Positions 17,648 through 26,541 of a stretch of DNA of 64,000 bases are shown here, one piece after another. The translations under genes and the position numbers were made by a program. The notes under the pieces are model-generated. The model searched no databases and was not told the origin of the DNA. It saw only the letters and a program-made list of their open reading frames with translations. The stretch is from contig NZ_PVYW01000006.1 in NCBI RefSeq assembly GCF_003001675.1, positions 269,259 through 333,258 of the forward strand, read 5' to 3'. Positions within the stretch are counted from its first letter, which is position 1. Every line of letters begins with the position of its first letter. Source of the stretch: Cohnella sp. SGD-V74. GTDB taxonomy: Bacteria > Bacillota > Bacilli > Paenibacillales > Paenibacillaceae.

Positions 17648-17691
17648 CCTGTCATCTTCCCCCCTCTGCAAAGTAGAATATCGTCTGTATT

Positions 17692-17858
17692 CTAGGGCGT
17701 GTATGCAAACCCGCTCAGGGGCATCTATCACCGCCTTTTCGCCCCCTGCTGCGTCACTTTTGCTTGACGTACCCCCGGTACGCCTTCACAAAAGTTCCTT
17801 GCATGGAACGAAAATTCGGCAACATCTGCTATCTTCGGAGTATGCATACACGCCCTAG
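17692..17858. mobile_element. MITE-like fold-back element, 167 bp
   Basis: CTAGGGCGTGTATGCA (17692-17707) is perfectly mirrored by TGCATACACGCCCTAG (17843-17858). The whole interval is an imperfect palindrome centred on GTACC-CCC-GGTAC near 17775, with ACTTTTG/CAAAAGT arms inside. It has no ORF and fills the gap between the permease and dehydrogenase genes of one operon. It ends two bases before another CTAG at the permease stop, so CTAG may be the target sequence. Confidence 0.72.
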
Positions 17859-17860
17859 CT

Positions 17861-18751
17861 CTAGCTTTTAATGGAACCCAGTGTCAACCCTTTGACGAAA
17901 TACTTCTGGAAAAAAGGAAAGATAACCATCATCGGACCCCCTGCAAGCAGCGCTATCGTCATTCTCGCCGATAAAACGGGAAACGAAGCTGCGTTATCAA
18001 ACGAGATTCCAGAAATAAAAACAGTGGAAGTCTGCAAAAAATGACTGTTGGCCATCATCCTGACCAGCAGCAGCTGCAAAGGGAAAAGACGATCGTTCTC
18101 GATGAACAGCACGGCATTCAGCCATTCGTTCCAATAAACGATGGAAACGAGCAGCGTCAGCGTCACAAGCGCCGGGGCGCTCAACGGGACAATCAAGTTG
18201 AAGAAGATGCGGTATTCCCTCGCCCCGTCCATCTTCGCCGACTCGATGATCTCCATCGGCAGTGTCCGCAGAAACGTTCTGAGAATCAAGACATGCAACG
18301 GATGAACCAACGTCGGGAGCAAAATCATCGCCCATACCGTGTCTTTCAGATGAAGCGTCTGCGCCATCAGCATATAATAAGGCACAAGCCCGCCGCTGAA
18401 CAGCAACGTAAAGAAGATGAGAAACGTCGTCTGCCGATTATACGCGTAATCCCGACGCGACAAGACATAAGCAATCATGGCCGTAGTAAGCAAACTCAGC
18501 AGCGTGCCGACTACGGTTACGAGAATCGTGACCCCGTAAGCTCTGAACAGCAACGCCGGGGACTGGACAACATATCGATACGCCGTAAAATCGAAGCTGT
18601 CCGGCCACAGCCGGTAGCCGTACTTGGCAATGGAGGCTTCGTCGGTCATCGAAATCATGATCACGAGAACGAATGGAATCAACATGCCCAGCGTAACGGC
18701 AATGAAAAACAGATGAATCAGCATCTTGGGGTAATCCAGCTTCCTGTGCAT
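17861..18751 (-). CDS. Carbohydrate ABC transporter permease, YtcP type
   Basis: A 296-residue permease with six membrane helices, EAA loop EIIESAKMDGAREY and the YtcP-type C-terminus FFQKYFVKGLTLGSIKS. The start at ATG 18751 has AGGAGC upstream and gives the standard length; a longer frame extends into the LplB gene in another frame. The TAG stop lies two bases from the 167-bp fold-back element, so insertion there spared the coding sequence. Confidence 0.9.
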   Translation of the reverse strand: MHRKLDYPKMLIHLFFIAVTLGMLIPFVLVIMISMTDEASIAKYGYRLWPDSFDFTAYRYVVQSPALLFRAYGVTILVTVVGTLLSLLTTAMIAYVLSRRDYAYNRQTTFLIFFTLLFSGGLVPYYMLMAQTLHLKDTVWAMILLPTLVHPLHVLILRTFLRTLPMEIIESAKMDGAREYRIFFNLIVPLSAPALVTLTLLVSIVYWNEWLNAVLFIENDRLFPLQLLLVRMMANSHFLQTSTVFISGISFDNAASFPVLSARMTIALLAGGPMMVIFPFFQKYFVKGLTLGSIKS

Positions 18752-18762
18752 GGCCAAAGCTC

Positions 18763-19725
18763 CTACCAAAGCGAATGATCGGCGCTGAATTTCCGAACCG
18801 CATAATTGGCGAACAACACGAAAAACAGTCCGCCTACGGATTGATACAATCCGACCGCCGTCGCCATGCCGATCTCCCCGAGCTTGCGCAGCGCATGATA
18901 AGCGTACGTATCGATAACGTCCGTCGTCGAATAGAGGAACGGAGAGTCGTTCGGAATAAAATAATGCAGACCGAAATTGCCGCGAAACAATCCGCCCACG
19001 CCAATGATCAGCAGCACCGCCGCAAGCGGCATAAGCAACGGAAATGTAATTCGGCTCGCCATCTGCCATCTTGAGGCTCCGTCGATCCGCGCGGCTTCCT
19101 GATATTCGCTTTCAATCCCCATGATGCCGCTATAGAAGATCAGCACGTGGAACCCGATCGTCTTCCACAAGTACACCGCATTCAAGATGAAGGGCCAAAC
19201 GGCAGGCACCAAGTACCAATCCACCGGCTCTACTGCAAGCAGCCTCAGCACCCCGTTCAAGTATCCCTCGTGATGATTCAAGAACGCATCCGTCACATAA
19301 CTAACGAGAACCCAGGACAGGAAGAAAGGAAGCAGCATTGCCGTTTGGTACGTTTTGGCGGCCCGTCGGGCCACTTCGTTCAGCATGATGGCGAAAACCA
19401 ATGCGAAAGCCAGGGCGCCGAGCAGGTACCCGGCGCCGTACATCAGAGTATTTCTTGTAGTAAGAAAAGCCTGATCGGATACGAAAAAAAACTTGAAATT
19501 ATCAAAGCCAACCCACTTGCTCCCGAAGATGCCCAAGTCGAATCTGAAATTTTTGAATGCCAGCACAAGCCCGAACAACGGGATATACGCAAATACGATC
19601 AAATACGTTACCGCCGGTAAGGATAACGCGAACAGTTCCTTGTTTTTTTGGAACACGGTCCATCTCTTCTTCGCGAAACGTCCCACTCCCGCCCATCTTC
19701 CGGTTCCCGGCCGATGCTTCGCCAC
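18763..19725 (-). CDS. Carbohydrate ABC transporter permease, LplB type
   Basis: A 320-residue permease with a basic N-terminal tail, six membrane helices and EAA loop EYQEAARIDGASRWQ. It resembles the product of 14002-14928 (AYIPLFGLVLAFKNFRFD). It lies 11 nt upstream of its partner permease and 30 nt downstream of the AraC-type regulator, so regulator and importer are probably co-transcribed. Confidence 0.9.
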   Translation of the reverse strand: MAKHRPGTGRWAGVGRFAKKRWTVFQKNKELFALSLPAVTYLIVFAYIPLFGLVLAFKNFRFDLGIFGSKWVGFDNFKFFFVSDQAFLTTRNTLMYGAGYLLGALAFALVFAIMLNEVARRAAKTYQTAMLLPFFLSWVLVSYVTDAFLNHHEGYLNGVLRLLAVEPVDWYLVPAVWPFILNAVYLWKTIGFHVLIFYSGIMGIESEYQEAARIDGASRWQMASRITFPLLMPLAAVLLIIGVGGLFRGNFGLHYFIPNDSPFLYSTTDVIDTYAYHALRKLGEIGMATAVGLYQSVGGLFFVLFANYAVRKFSADHSLW

Positions 19726-19755
19726 TAGCGTTCCCTCGCCTTCAGGACACTCGCT

Positions 19756-22098
19756 CTAAGGCAACACCTTTTTGAGACGGTAGTCTTTAGGCGTCGTGCC
19801 GAATTTCTTTTTGAACAGCTTGAAGTAGTAACTCGGATTGGAATAACCGACCTGCTCCATAATGTCCATGATGCTGTCGTTTTTCGTTCGCAGAAGCTCC
19901 AAGGATTTGTTCAGCCTCACCTCGTTGATATATTCCGCAATCGAGATGGAAGCCGATTTCTTGAATATACGTCCAATGTACACAGGCGACATCTTCAGCA
20001 TGGACGCGATGCCTTGCAGACTCAGATTCGTATCCCTGTAATCCCTTTCAATAATCGCTTTGATCGTGTCGTGGAGAATCTGGTTTTTGTCCTCGTTCAC
20101 GTTCGACTGCGCCTCGGATATTTGTTCGAGCAGATCGGCGAACATCGATTTGATGTCGTCCATATCCTCTTCCTGCAGCGCCTCTTGCATGAAGGTGTTC
20201 AAATCCACGGGAATATACTGCAGCTTGTTGGCATTCATTTCCTTCAGCGTATTTTTGATAACGACGAATAACACATGGATCGCCTGCACCGTGTTGTCGT
20301 AATTGAAGCCGCTCACGAAATCCAGAATTTTGCCGCAATGGGCAGCGGATTCGGCAAGATGATTCGCCTTAATGCTCTCGACCAGCTTCTTCTCCAAGTC
20401 CGGCGGAATTTGCGATTGTTCGTTTTGAAGATTCGACGCCAGCTGCTTCGGCACGATCACCGACAGCCTGCCGTAATTCAAGCGGTACATCGAATACTGG
20501 AGCGTCAGGTTGTAATGTTTGGAGATATCCCGGTAGACGGCGATCGGATCGCTGAGCGTCCCGGACAGCGGGATTTTATAATATTGCAGGAACACTTCCT
20601 GGACGTTGCGGATAAGCTTGACGGCTGTCTCCTGCGCCTCGAAGGTTTGATTTCCGATGCCGATCAGCAGCGCCAGCCGGTCATTCCCCATGTCCACGAT
20701 CTCGCACGGGAAGGTCCCGGACACAATCTCGCGGCTAATATTGGCGATGGCGAACTTGATCATGCTCTGCTCGGTGTAGCTGGCCATCTCCGCAAACTTC
20801 CTGTATTGTCCGATTCGGAGCAATCCGATCAGCAGATGGCCCGTGAAATCGATAGGGAAGCCGATATCCGCAAGCTCGGTCTTAAGCCTGTCTTCATCGG
20901 GAAAAGAATGGCTGTCCGTGACAAGTCTTTTCAAATAATATTGCCTCACCAAGTCGACCTGCTCGCTCTGTTCCTTCCGCAGGCTGGCGTACTCCTCGGT
21001 CATCTGGCGGTAAACGCGGGAGATATAAGCAAATTCGCCGTCTTCGCCCGGATCGTTCTCCCCGGTCCGGAACGTTTGCGTCTGGCGCACCAAACTTTGC
21101 ACCGGCTTGTACAGCTTGTAGGATACGAACCAGAACAGCAGGGCAGCCAGCACCAGAAATACGAGCGTTACGATAATCGAAGTAAGTCTGAGCTGATCTA
21201 CTTTGCCCAGTATGGCCTCGTAAGGCTGCACCTGCACGATGATCCAGTCGTTCACGTCGGCGTTCAGAAAGCTGATCAAATATTGTTTGTCCGAGTCGAT
21301 GACATAGTTCCTCTGCTTGGCTTGCGTCAGATGCAGATTGGCGTAGATCATGTTTTTCAGCTTTTCTTTGTCCGGCGAATCGATGCGGAGATCCGAAGCC
21401 ACGATCGCCTGATCCCGATCCAAAATGACGATATGCCCGTTCTGGTTCGCATCCACCTGATTAAGCGTCTGGAGGTTGCCGATCAGCCAGTCCGGACTGA
21501 CATTCAAGATAAGCGCGCTTTCGTTCTCGTTGTACGGACCTAACGTATCGTACATAAAGAAAGAGAAAATATCGACTTGACCTTCCGGCGACGAATCGCT
21601 GCGAACCGGAATCAACTCCATCTTCCTTACCTTGGCCGCCTCCGTCGTTACGAACTTCCTCATTCTGTCCAGGAGAACGCCGTCGTTAAAGCGAATGTTC
21701 ATGTTGCCGCCCGCGTAGTAGGCATTCAGGTTGGCGTTGTACAGAACGATGGAATGGACGAACGATGATGAGCCGACGATGCGATCGAGCGTCAACTGGT
21801 TGCTGATGATCTCGAACATGTTTTCATTTTGACTCGTGAGTCTCGGCTGAATGTCCATGTTGTAATAAATCGAGGCAGCCAAATTTTTAATGATTTCATT
21901 CATGCTGTTCAAATTATAATGAATTTGCGACATGACCTTCTGGTTGGCATTCCTGTTCATATCCAGCGCAGTTTTTTCCGCGTTGTAGGACAGCACAAAA
22001 GAACTGATCGTCAGCACGAGCAGCATTGCCCCGGTCGTCATCATCAGCATCTGCAACAAGTATTTCCTGGAAACGCCGTATTTTCCTTTCTGCTTCAT
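19756..22098 (-). CDS. Membrane-bound AraC-family regulator (sensor domain plus HTH)
   Basis: A 780-residue one-component regulator. A helix at about residues 15-35 and a second near 310-330 flank an extracellular sensor domain. A cytosolic linker follows, then two AraC helix-turn-helix units in the last 100 residues (LSLQGIASMLKMSPVYIGRI and IMDIMEQVGYSNPSYYFKLF). Proteins of this design in Paenibacillus activate adjacent sugar importer genes on sensing extracellular sugar. It is the first gene of the 22098-15175 unit, and ATG 22098 has a strong GGGGGGAGG. Confidence 0.9.
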   Translation of the reverse strand: MKQKGKYGVSRKYLLQMLMMTTGAMLLVLTISSFVLSYNAEKTALDMNRNANQKVMSQIHYNLNSMNEIIKNLAASIYYNMDIQPRLTSQNENMFEIISNQLTLDRIVGSSSFVHSIVLYNANLNAYYAGGNMNIRFNDGVLLDRMRKFVTTEAAKVRKMELIPVRSDSSPEGQVDIFSFFMYDTLGPYNENESALILNVSPDWLIGNLQTLNQVDANQNGHIVILDRDQAIVASDLRIDSPDKEKLKNMIYANLHLTQAKQRNYVIDSDKQYLISFLNADVNDWIIVQVQPYEAILGKVDQLRLTSIIVTLVFLVLAALLFWFVSYKLYKPVQSLVRQTQTFRTGENDPGEDGEFAYISRVYRQMTEEYASLRKEQSEQVDLVRQYYLKRLVTDSHSFPDEDRLKTELADIGFPIDFTGHLLIGLLRIGQYRKFAEMASYTEQSMIKFAIANISREIVSGTFPCEIVDMGNDRLALLIGIGNQTFEAQETAVKLIRNVQEVFLQYYKIPLSGTLSDPIAVYRDISKHYNLTLQYSMYRLNYGRLSVIVPKQLASNLQNEQSQIPPDLEKKLVESIKANHLAESAAHCGKILDFVSGFNYDNTVQAIHVLFVVIKNTLKEMNANKLQYIPVDLNTFMQEALQEEDMDDIKSMFADLLEQISEAQSNVNEDKNQILHDTIKAIIERDYRDTNLSLQGIASMLKMSPVYIGRIFKKSASISIAEYINEVRLNKSLELLRTKNDSIMDIMEQVGYSNPSYYFKLFKKKFGTTPKDYRLKKVLP

Positions 22099-22224
22099 GA
22101 AAACCCGGCCTCCCCCCTGTTGTCATGTTAAGCAGCAGCAGCTACAGCCCCCTCCCTCGGCGGGCGGTGTGGTCCCGACACCCTCATTATAGGTACTGTC
22201 CCGCCATTTATATAGATACACTTT

Positions 22225-23520
22225 TTATACTTTTGTCTTCTTTTTTATACCGATAATCAATACATCCGTGTTGAATGGACACTTTCTAAGAAGAGTGTGC
22301 TCTTCCACCGCCAACACCGTCGGTTGAAGCACATTTCTGCTGGTAAGATCAATCATGATGAAATGATATTCTCCCGAATTGACCTTCAATTTGACATCCT
22401 GGCTATAAGGCACATAAATCGCGATAAGCGCGCGATCCGCATCCGCAGCCATTCGAATATCTTCATATTCGGAGAGGAGAAGCTCATTTGCAGGGTTGAG
22501 TTCCGCCAATCGATGGGAAGTATAAAGCCATTGCGAATAGGAGGCGTCCCAGGCTCCCGGCATGCGGAGCGCATACCGCCAATCAAACGGCATCTTCGAC
22601 CAGCTCTCGCTCGTGAAGTCTGCACCTTCTTTGTGCCACCCCCACACACCGTGAGCGCCATAAGCGAATCCCGCTTTGGCCCCGCTCAACACGCTCTGCC
22701 AGAAAGCCTTGCGGATGTCGAACGCTTCAAAGCGGCCATAGCGGTTGCCGTGTCCATGACCCTCATAGGGTGGCTCCGAGTTGATAATCGGCCGCTTGAT
22801 CGGCTTGTTCAAAAATTGCTCCGCAAGCAAGTAATTGTCCTGTTGGCTCTCCAATACATGTCCCGCCTGATAGACATAGAGATCAAGATGCTCGGATTCG
22901 ATAATCCGCTGCGGCAATTCATGAAAATGACCGATCACATGCATTGCGGCAAGCGCATGCGGAGAGAGCGCTTTCAAGGCAGTTAGAGAAATCATGAAAT
23001 ACTCCACGATCTCTTCATTTTCAAATTTGGTATCCCCGCTGACAAAATAGATGGGGTGATAGGAGGCAAAGCGGCGGACCACATACTCGGTATAAGGCCG
23101 AACAGCATCCATCGGCATGGAATACTCGGGCACTTGGGAGTTTGCCCACGTCCCCGGAACATAGTTGTTCCAGAGGATGACAAGTACAGGAACGAAACCC
23201 ATTTGACAAGCCATGGCCACCATCTGCTCCGCTTGATCGAAGAATGCGTCATTTATACGATGGAAATCCCAGTGCCCCTTTTCATCCGGATGAAAAGGGG
23301 ACAAACCTGTATATGTACCGCTGGCATCATGCAGCACAGGGAGTATGCTGATTTGGAGCGCATTGAAGTTCTGCAGCCGCCGATATTCCAAATATTCCTT
23401 CCATTCCTCCACCACAGCGTTGGAAAACACGCTCCAGACGGTATCCGCAAAATAGAAGAACGGCTTGCCGTCCCGGGTAAGACCGTCGTTGGTTTCGTTT
23501 AATTGTACGGGAGATACCAT
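22225..23520 (-). CDS. DUF4038 glycoside hydrolase-like protein (apiosidase-like TIM barrel)
   Basis: A 431-residue cytosolic protein. The N-terminal DGLTRDGKPFFYFADTVWSV is the hallmark of DUF4038/GH140-like enzymes, which are (beta/alpha)8 hydrolases removing sugars from plant polysaccharides. Candidate acids are in VSGDTKFENEEIVEYF and INSEPPYEGHG. A small beta-sandwich-like domain follows from about residue 350. No signal peptide, so it would cleave imported oligosaccharides. The start was set at ATG 23520 because GAGGTGA is well spaced there; an ATG 39 nt upstream is weaker. It lies just upstream of the AraC/importer operon in the same direction. The exact activity is not assignable. Confidence 0.78.
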   Translation of the reverse strand: MVSPVQLNETNDGLTRDGKPFFYFADTVWSVFSNAVVEEWKEYLEYRRLQNFNALQISILPVLHDASGTYTGLSPFHPDEKGHWDFHRINDAFFDQAEQMVAMACQMGFVPVLVILWNNYVPGTWANSQVPEYSMPMDAVRPYTEYVVRRFASYHPIYFVSGDTKFENEEIVEYFMISLTALKALSPHALAAMHVIGHFHELPQRIIESEHLDLYVYQAGHVLESQQDNYLLAEQFLNKPIKRPIINSEPPYEGHGHGNRYGRFEAFDIRKAFWQSVLSGAKAGFAYGAHGVWGWHKEGADFTSESWSKMPFDWRYALRMPGAWDASYSQWLYTSHRLAELNPANELLLSEYEDIRMAADADRALIAIYVPYSQDVKLKVNSGEYHFIMIDLTSRNVLQPTVLAVEEHTLLRKCPFNTDVLIIGIKKKTKV

Positions 23521-23666
23521 AAACGACTTCACCTCATCACGATTAGATTGGCTCTTCATTTCAATATCGGTTCACCCATATGCATATGTAACTTTGAAAT
23601 TCAGTATATAGCTAAAAATCTGTCAATCCGTGCATTAAAATATATAAGTTATCCTCTTTTCTATAG

Positions 23667-23730
23667 AAAAGCCGAGCGGAAATCAGGAGGGGATACCTGG
23701 GTTTCGCTCGGCTTGCAGTCAAACTTTATA
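23667..23730. repeat. Palindromic repeat family B, copy 2 (left of the TA cassette)
   Basis: Arms 23671-23687 (GCCGAGCGGAAATCAGG) and 23696-23712 (CCTGGGTTTCGCTCGGC), followed by TTGCAGTCAAACTTTATA. Copy 3 at 24443-24504 has the same arms, the same GGATACCTG loop and the same TTGC-GTCAAACTTTA tail, in the same orientation. Confidence 0.75.
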
Positions 23731-23804
23731 AGCTTTGGGGCCCCAGTTCGATGTGTCCAACTGAATATGCTTCCCTGCTACTGACTGAATTTTTGAATTG
23801 GTGT

Positions 23805-23810
23805 TATAAT
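23805..23810 (+). promoter_or_regulatory. -10 box of the toxin-antitoxin promoter
   Basis: TATAAT with a weak CTGACT -35 18 nt upstream. It overlaps the ATG at 23809, so that ATG cannot be the translation start and the TTG at 23845 is favoured. Confidence 0.6.
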
Positions 23811-23844
23811 GTTATTAGGATATTCCTTAAAGGGGTTGAATGCT

Positions 23845-24078
23845 TTGGCTGTTTCCAAAAGTGATCTTAATCAATTAATTCAACAGTTGTCTGAAGACGA
23901 CCTTCCAATAGCTGCTGATTTCCTAAAGAGCTTGGTTAATAAATCCGATCGGCATATTCCATGGGACGATGAACCAACAACTGAAGATGATCTCAAAGCT
24001 ATTAAAGAAGCTAAAGAATCGTTTGCCCGTGGCGAAGGTATTAAACTAAAGGATGTTTTAAATGATCTACTCAATTGA
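23845..24078 (+). CDS. Antitoxin of a RelBE/ParDE-type module
   Basis: A 77-residue acidic protein with an amphipathic N-terminal half (VSKSDLNQLIQQLSEDDLPI) and a disordered acidic C-terminus that would wrap the toxin. The start was set at TTG 23845: AAAGGGG precedes it by 8 nt, while the ATG at 23809 lies inside the -10 box. It overlaps the toxin gene by 17 nt, the usual coupling in type II modules. It probably represses its own promoter with the toxin. Confidence 0.75.
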   Translation: MAVSKSDLNQLIQQLSEDDLPIAADFLKSLVNKSDRHIPWDDEPTTEDDLKAIKEAKESFARGEGIKLKDVLNDLLN

Positions 24079-24328
24079 AATTGATAAGGATGCCTTAAAA
24101 TATCTTCAGAAGTTAGAACGACCTTTACGGATTAGAATTACAAATGCCTTGCAAGTTCTTCTAGAAAATCCCTTCCATTCGGAACTTGATATCAAAAGAT
24201 TAAAAGGAACAGAAAGTGAATTCAGATTGAGGGTTGGCTCTCATAGAGTCATTTATTCTGTTGAAAATCAAAAACTGATGATATATGTAATCAAGATTGG
24301 CTCGCGCGGTGATGTCTACAAACACTAG
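24062..24328 (+). CDS. RelE-family toxin
   Basis: An 88-residue basic protein of the RelE/ParE fold. The pattern ALKYLQKLERPLRIRITNAL, then LKGTESEFRLRVGSHRVIYS and the C-terminal IGSRGDVYKH are RelE-type signatures; the conserved Arg and Tyr/His positions fit a ribosome-dependent mRNA interferase. It is preceded by and overlaps its antitoxin, is followed by a hairpin with a T-run, and the whole cassette is flanked by direct copies of a palindromic repeat. Confidence 0.85.
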   Translation: MIYSIEIDKDALKYLQKLERPLRIRITNALQVLLENPFHSELDIKRLKGTESEFRLRVGSHRVIYSVENQKLMIYVIKIGSRGDVYKH

Positions 24329-24358
24329 TTCAATTCTTAACAGAATTGGACTTTTTTA
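24329..24358 (+). terminator. Terminator of the TA operon
   Basis: CAATTC-TTAACA-GAATTG followed within three bases by TTTTTT. Confidence 0.65.
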
Positions 24359-24442
24359 TTTGTACTGTATACCACGTTCATGCTAATCCATCCAGTCACG
24401 CTTGACGACAGGGTTGGATATAATCAGAGGAAATAATGGAGG

Positions 24443-24504
24443 AAAAGCCGCGCGAAAATCAGGAGTGGATACCTGAAAATCGCTCGGCTTGCGTCAAACT
24501 TTAA
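24443..24504. repeat. Palindromic repeat family B, copy 3 (glmS side); likely glmS terminator
   Basis: Arms 24447-24463 (GCCGCGCGAAAATCAGG) and 24472-24488 (CCTGAAAATCGCTCGGC), downstream of the glmS stop, where the hairpin can end glmS transcription. The tail matches copy 2. Confidence 0.75.
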
Positions 24505-24527
24505 TTGCGGAGTGGCCCATTAACCAC

Positions 24528-26360
24528 TCACTCCACCGTAACACTCTTAGCCAAATTCCGCGGCTTATCTACGTCGTGCCCCAACGCGAGGGATGCGTAG
24601 TAGGACAGAAGCTGCAGCGGAATGACCGATAGGGCCGGAGTCAGCAAAGGCAGCGTGCGCGGGATCGCGAACTGGCGATCGACCGACTTGGCGACTTCCT
24701 GCTCCTGGCCTTCGTTGACGATGCCGAGGACGTGGGCGCCGCGCGCTTTCGTTTCTTTAATGTTGCTAAGCATTTTTTCGTACAGGTCCTCCTGCGTGAG
24801 AAGCGCGATGACCGGAGTGCCTTCCTCGATCAACGCCAGCGTGCCATGCTTGAGCTCTCCCGCCGCGTAGGCTTCGGAATGGATGTACGAAATTTCCTTC
24901 AGCTTCAGCGAGCCTTCCATCGCCACCGCGTAGTCGACGCCGCGTCCGATGAAGAACAGGCTGCTGTGATGCGAGATCGATTCCGCCACTTCCTTGATCA
25001 CTTCGGCCTGAGCAAGAAGTTTCTCGACCTGCTCCGGCAGAGACTGCATTGCGGCAAGCACCTGGGCGACAGCGGCCTCATCCCGCGTGCCGACTGTCTG
25101 GGCCCAGTATAGTCCGAACAGGAAGAAAGCGATCAACTGAGACGAGTACGCTTTGGTGGAAGCGACGGCGATCTCCGGTCCTGCGAGCGTAATGATCACG
25201 TCATCGGCTTCGCGGGCGACCGAGCTGCCCACGACGTTCGTAATTGCCAGCACCCGAGCCCCGCAGCGCTGAGCTTCACGAAGCGCGGCCAGCGTATCGG
25301 CCGTCTCGCCGGATTGGCTGACGACGATGACGAGCGTGTCGGGCGTAATGATCGGCGAACGATAGCGATACTCCGAAGCGACGTCCGTCTCGACTGGCAC
25401 GCGCACGAGCGATTCGATGACGTTTTTGCCGACGAGTCCGGCATGAAGCGCTGTACCGCAAGCGACGATATGCACGCGGTTGATGCCCTTCAACTGCTCG
25501 GCCGTCATTTTCAACTCGGACAGCTCCACGGAACGACCGTCGTCGCTGATCCGGCCCAGCATCGTGTCGCGGTAGGCTTTCGGCTGCTCATGAATTTCCT
25601 TCAGCATGAAGTGGTCGAAGCCGGCTTTCTCCGCCGTCATCAGGTCCCAATCCACGTGGAAGATTTCCTTCGAGATGAAGTTCCCCTCGATCGTCAGCAA
25701 TTCCACCGCATCGCGGGTCAGCACGGCCATCTCGCCGTCGTTCAGAATGTAGATGTCGCGCGTATGCTCGAGAATCGCCGGAATGTCCGACGCGATATAC
25801 TTCTCCCCGTCGCCGACTCCGATGATGAGCGGACTGGCGTAACGCACCGCGACCAGCCGATCCGGTTCGTACTCGGTCAGCACGCCGAGCGCGAATGCGC
25901 CTCTCATTTTCTTGACCGCGCGCTGAACGGCCTTCACGATATCCCCGTCGTACTCGACGGAGATCAGGTGCGAGATGACCTCCGTGTCCGTCTCCGACAG
26001 AAAACGATGTCCCGCCTGCACAAGCTCTTCTTTAAGTTCCAAGTAGTTTTCAATAATGCCGTTATGAACGACGGAAAATTTCAACGAATTATCCGTATGC
26101 GGATGGGAGTTGACGTCCGACGGTTTGCCATGAGTCGCCCAGCGCGTATGCCCGATGCCAACCGTTCCACGCAGTGGATCTCCACTCAGTCGGCTCTCCA
26201 AGTTAGCCAAGCGGCCTACCGTCTTCGTCACTTCCAAGCCTTGCTCCGTCTGCACGGCGATGCCGGCGGAGTCGTATCCCCGGTACTCCAGCTTCTTAAG
26301 CCCTTCGATCAAAATGGGCTGCGACTCTCTATATCCAATATATCCAACGATTCCGCACAT
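24528..26360 (-). CDS. glmS: Glutamine-fructose-6-phosphate aminotransferase
   Basis: A 610-residue enzyme making glucosamine-6-phosphate from fructose-6-phosphate and glutamine, the entry step to UDP-GlcNAc for cell wall synthesis. The N-terminus MCGIVGY supplies the nucleophile Cys2 of the class II glutaminase. Two SIS sugar-isomerase domains follow (VSQSGETADTLAAL, VASTKAYSSQ), and the protein ends in KSVTVE as expected. ATG 26360 has GGAGG. The leader is over 600 nt and contains a glmS ribozyme and two copies of a structured repeat. Confidence 0.97.
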   Translation of the reverse strand: MCGIVGYIGYRESQPILIEGLKKLEYRGYDSAGIAVQTEQGLEVTKTVGRLANLESRLSGDPLRGTVGIGHTRWATHGKPSDVNSHPHTDNSLKFSVVHNGIIENYLELKEELVQAGHRFLSETDTEVISHLISVEYDGDIVKAVQRAVKKMRGAFALGVLTEYEPDRLVAVRYASPLIIGVGDGEKYIASDIPAILEHTRDIYILNDGEMAVLTRDAVELLTIEGNFISKEIFHVDWDLMTAEKAGFDHFMLKEIHEQPKAYRDTMLGRISDDGRSVELSELKMTAEQLKGINRVHIVACGTALHAGLVGKNVIESLVRVPVETDVASEYRYRSPIITPDTLVIVVSQSGETADTLAALREAQRCGARVLAITNVVGSSVAREADDVIITLAGPEIAVASTKAYSSQLIAFFLFGLYWAQTVGTRDEAAVAQVLAAMQSLPEQVEKLLAQAEVIKEVAESISHHSSLFFIGRGVDYAVAMEGSLKLKEISYIHSEAYAAGELKHGTLALIEEGTPVIALLTQEDLYEKMLSNIKETKARGAHVLGIVNEGQEQEVAKSVDRQFAIPRTLPLLTPALSVIPLQLLSYYASLALGHDVDKPRNLAKSVTVE

Positions 26361-26443
26361 AATTATATAAGCCTCCGTTTATAGGGTTCTCGACACTGTC
26401 CGAGTTCCCGCAACCGGGCCGAATGAGCAGCACATGCCGTATT

Positions 26444-26541
26444 CCAAGCAAAAACGCCTTTGGCGTCCTCCAGACGCAAAATCGAGTTTTTGTCGAAGGT
26501 GTTTCAGAAAAGTATAGCGAATTTAATACTTCCTGAAATCA
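26444..26541 (-). repeat. Structured repeat family A, copy 1 (glmS leader)
   Basis: Reads CCAAGCAAAAACGCC...GGCGTCC on the plus strand, with GCGTC-CTCCA-GACGC, then a second hairpin TTTCAG...CTGAAA whose loop AGTATAGCGAATTTA is shared exactly with copy 3 (37934-38033). Confidence 0.8.

Larger units (their letters stand above)
23521..23844. other. Intergenic region before the toxin-antitoxin pair
   Basis: A 324-nt spacer between divergent genes. It contains repeat family B copy 2 (23667-23730) and the antitoxin promoter with TATAAT at 23805-23810. The remaining AT-rich stretch (23560-23660) shows nothing I recognise. Confidence 0.6.

Noticed and set aside
23809..23844. Upstream ATG start for the antitoxin
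   Set aside because: It lies within the TATAAT box, before the likely transcription start; TTG 23845 has the ribosome site.
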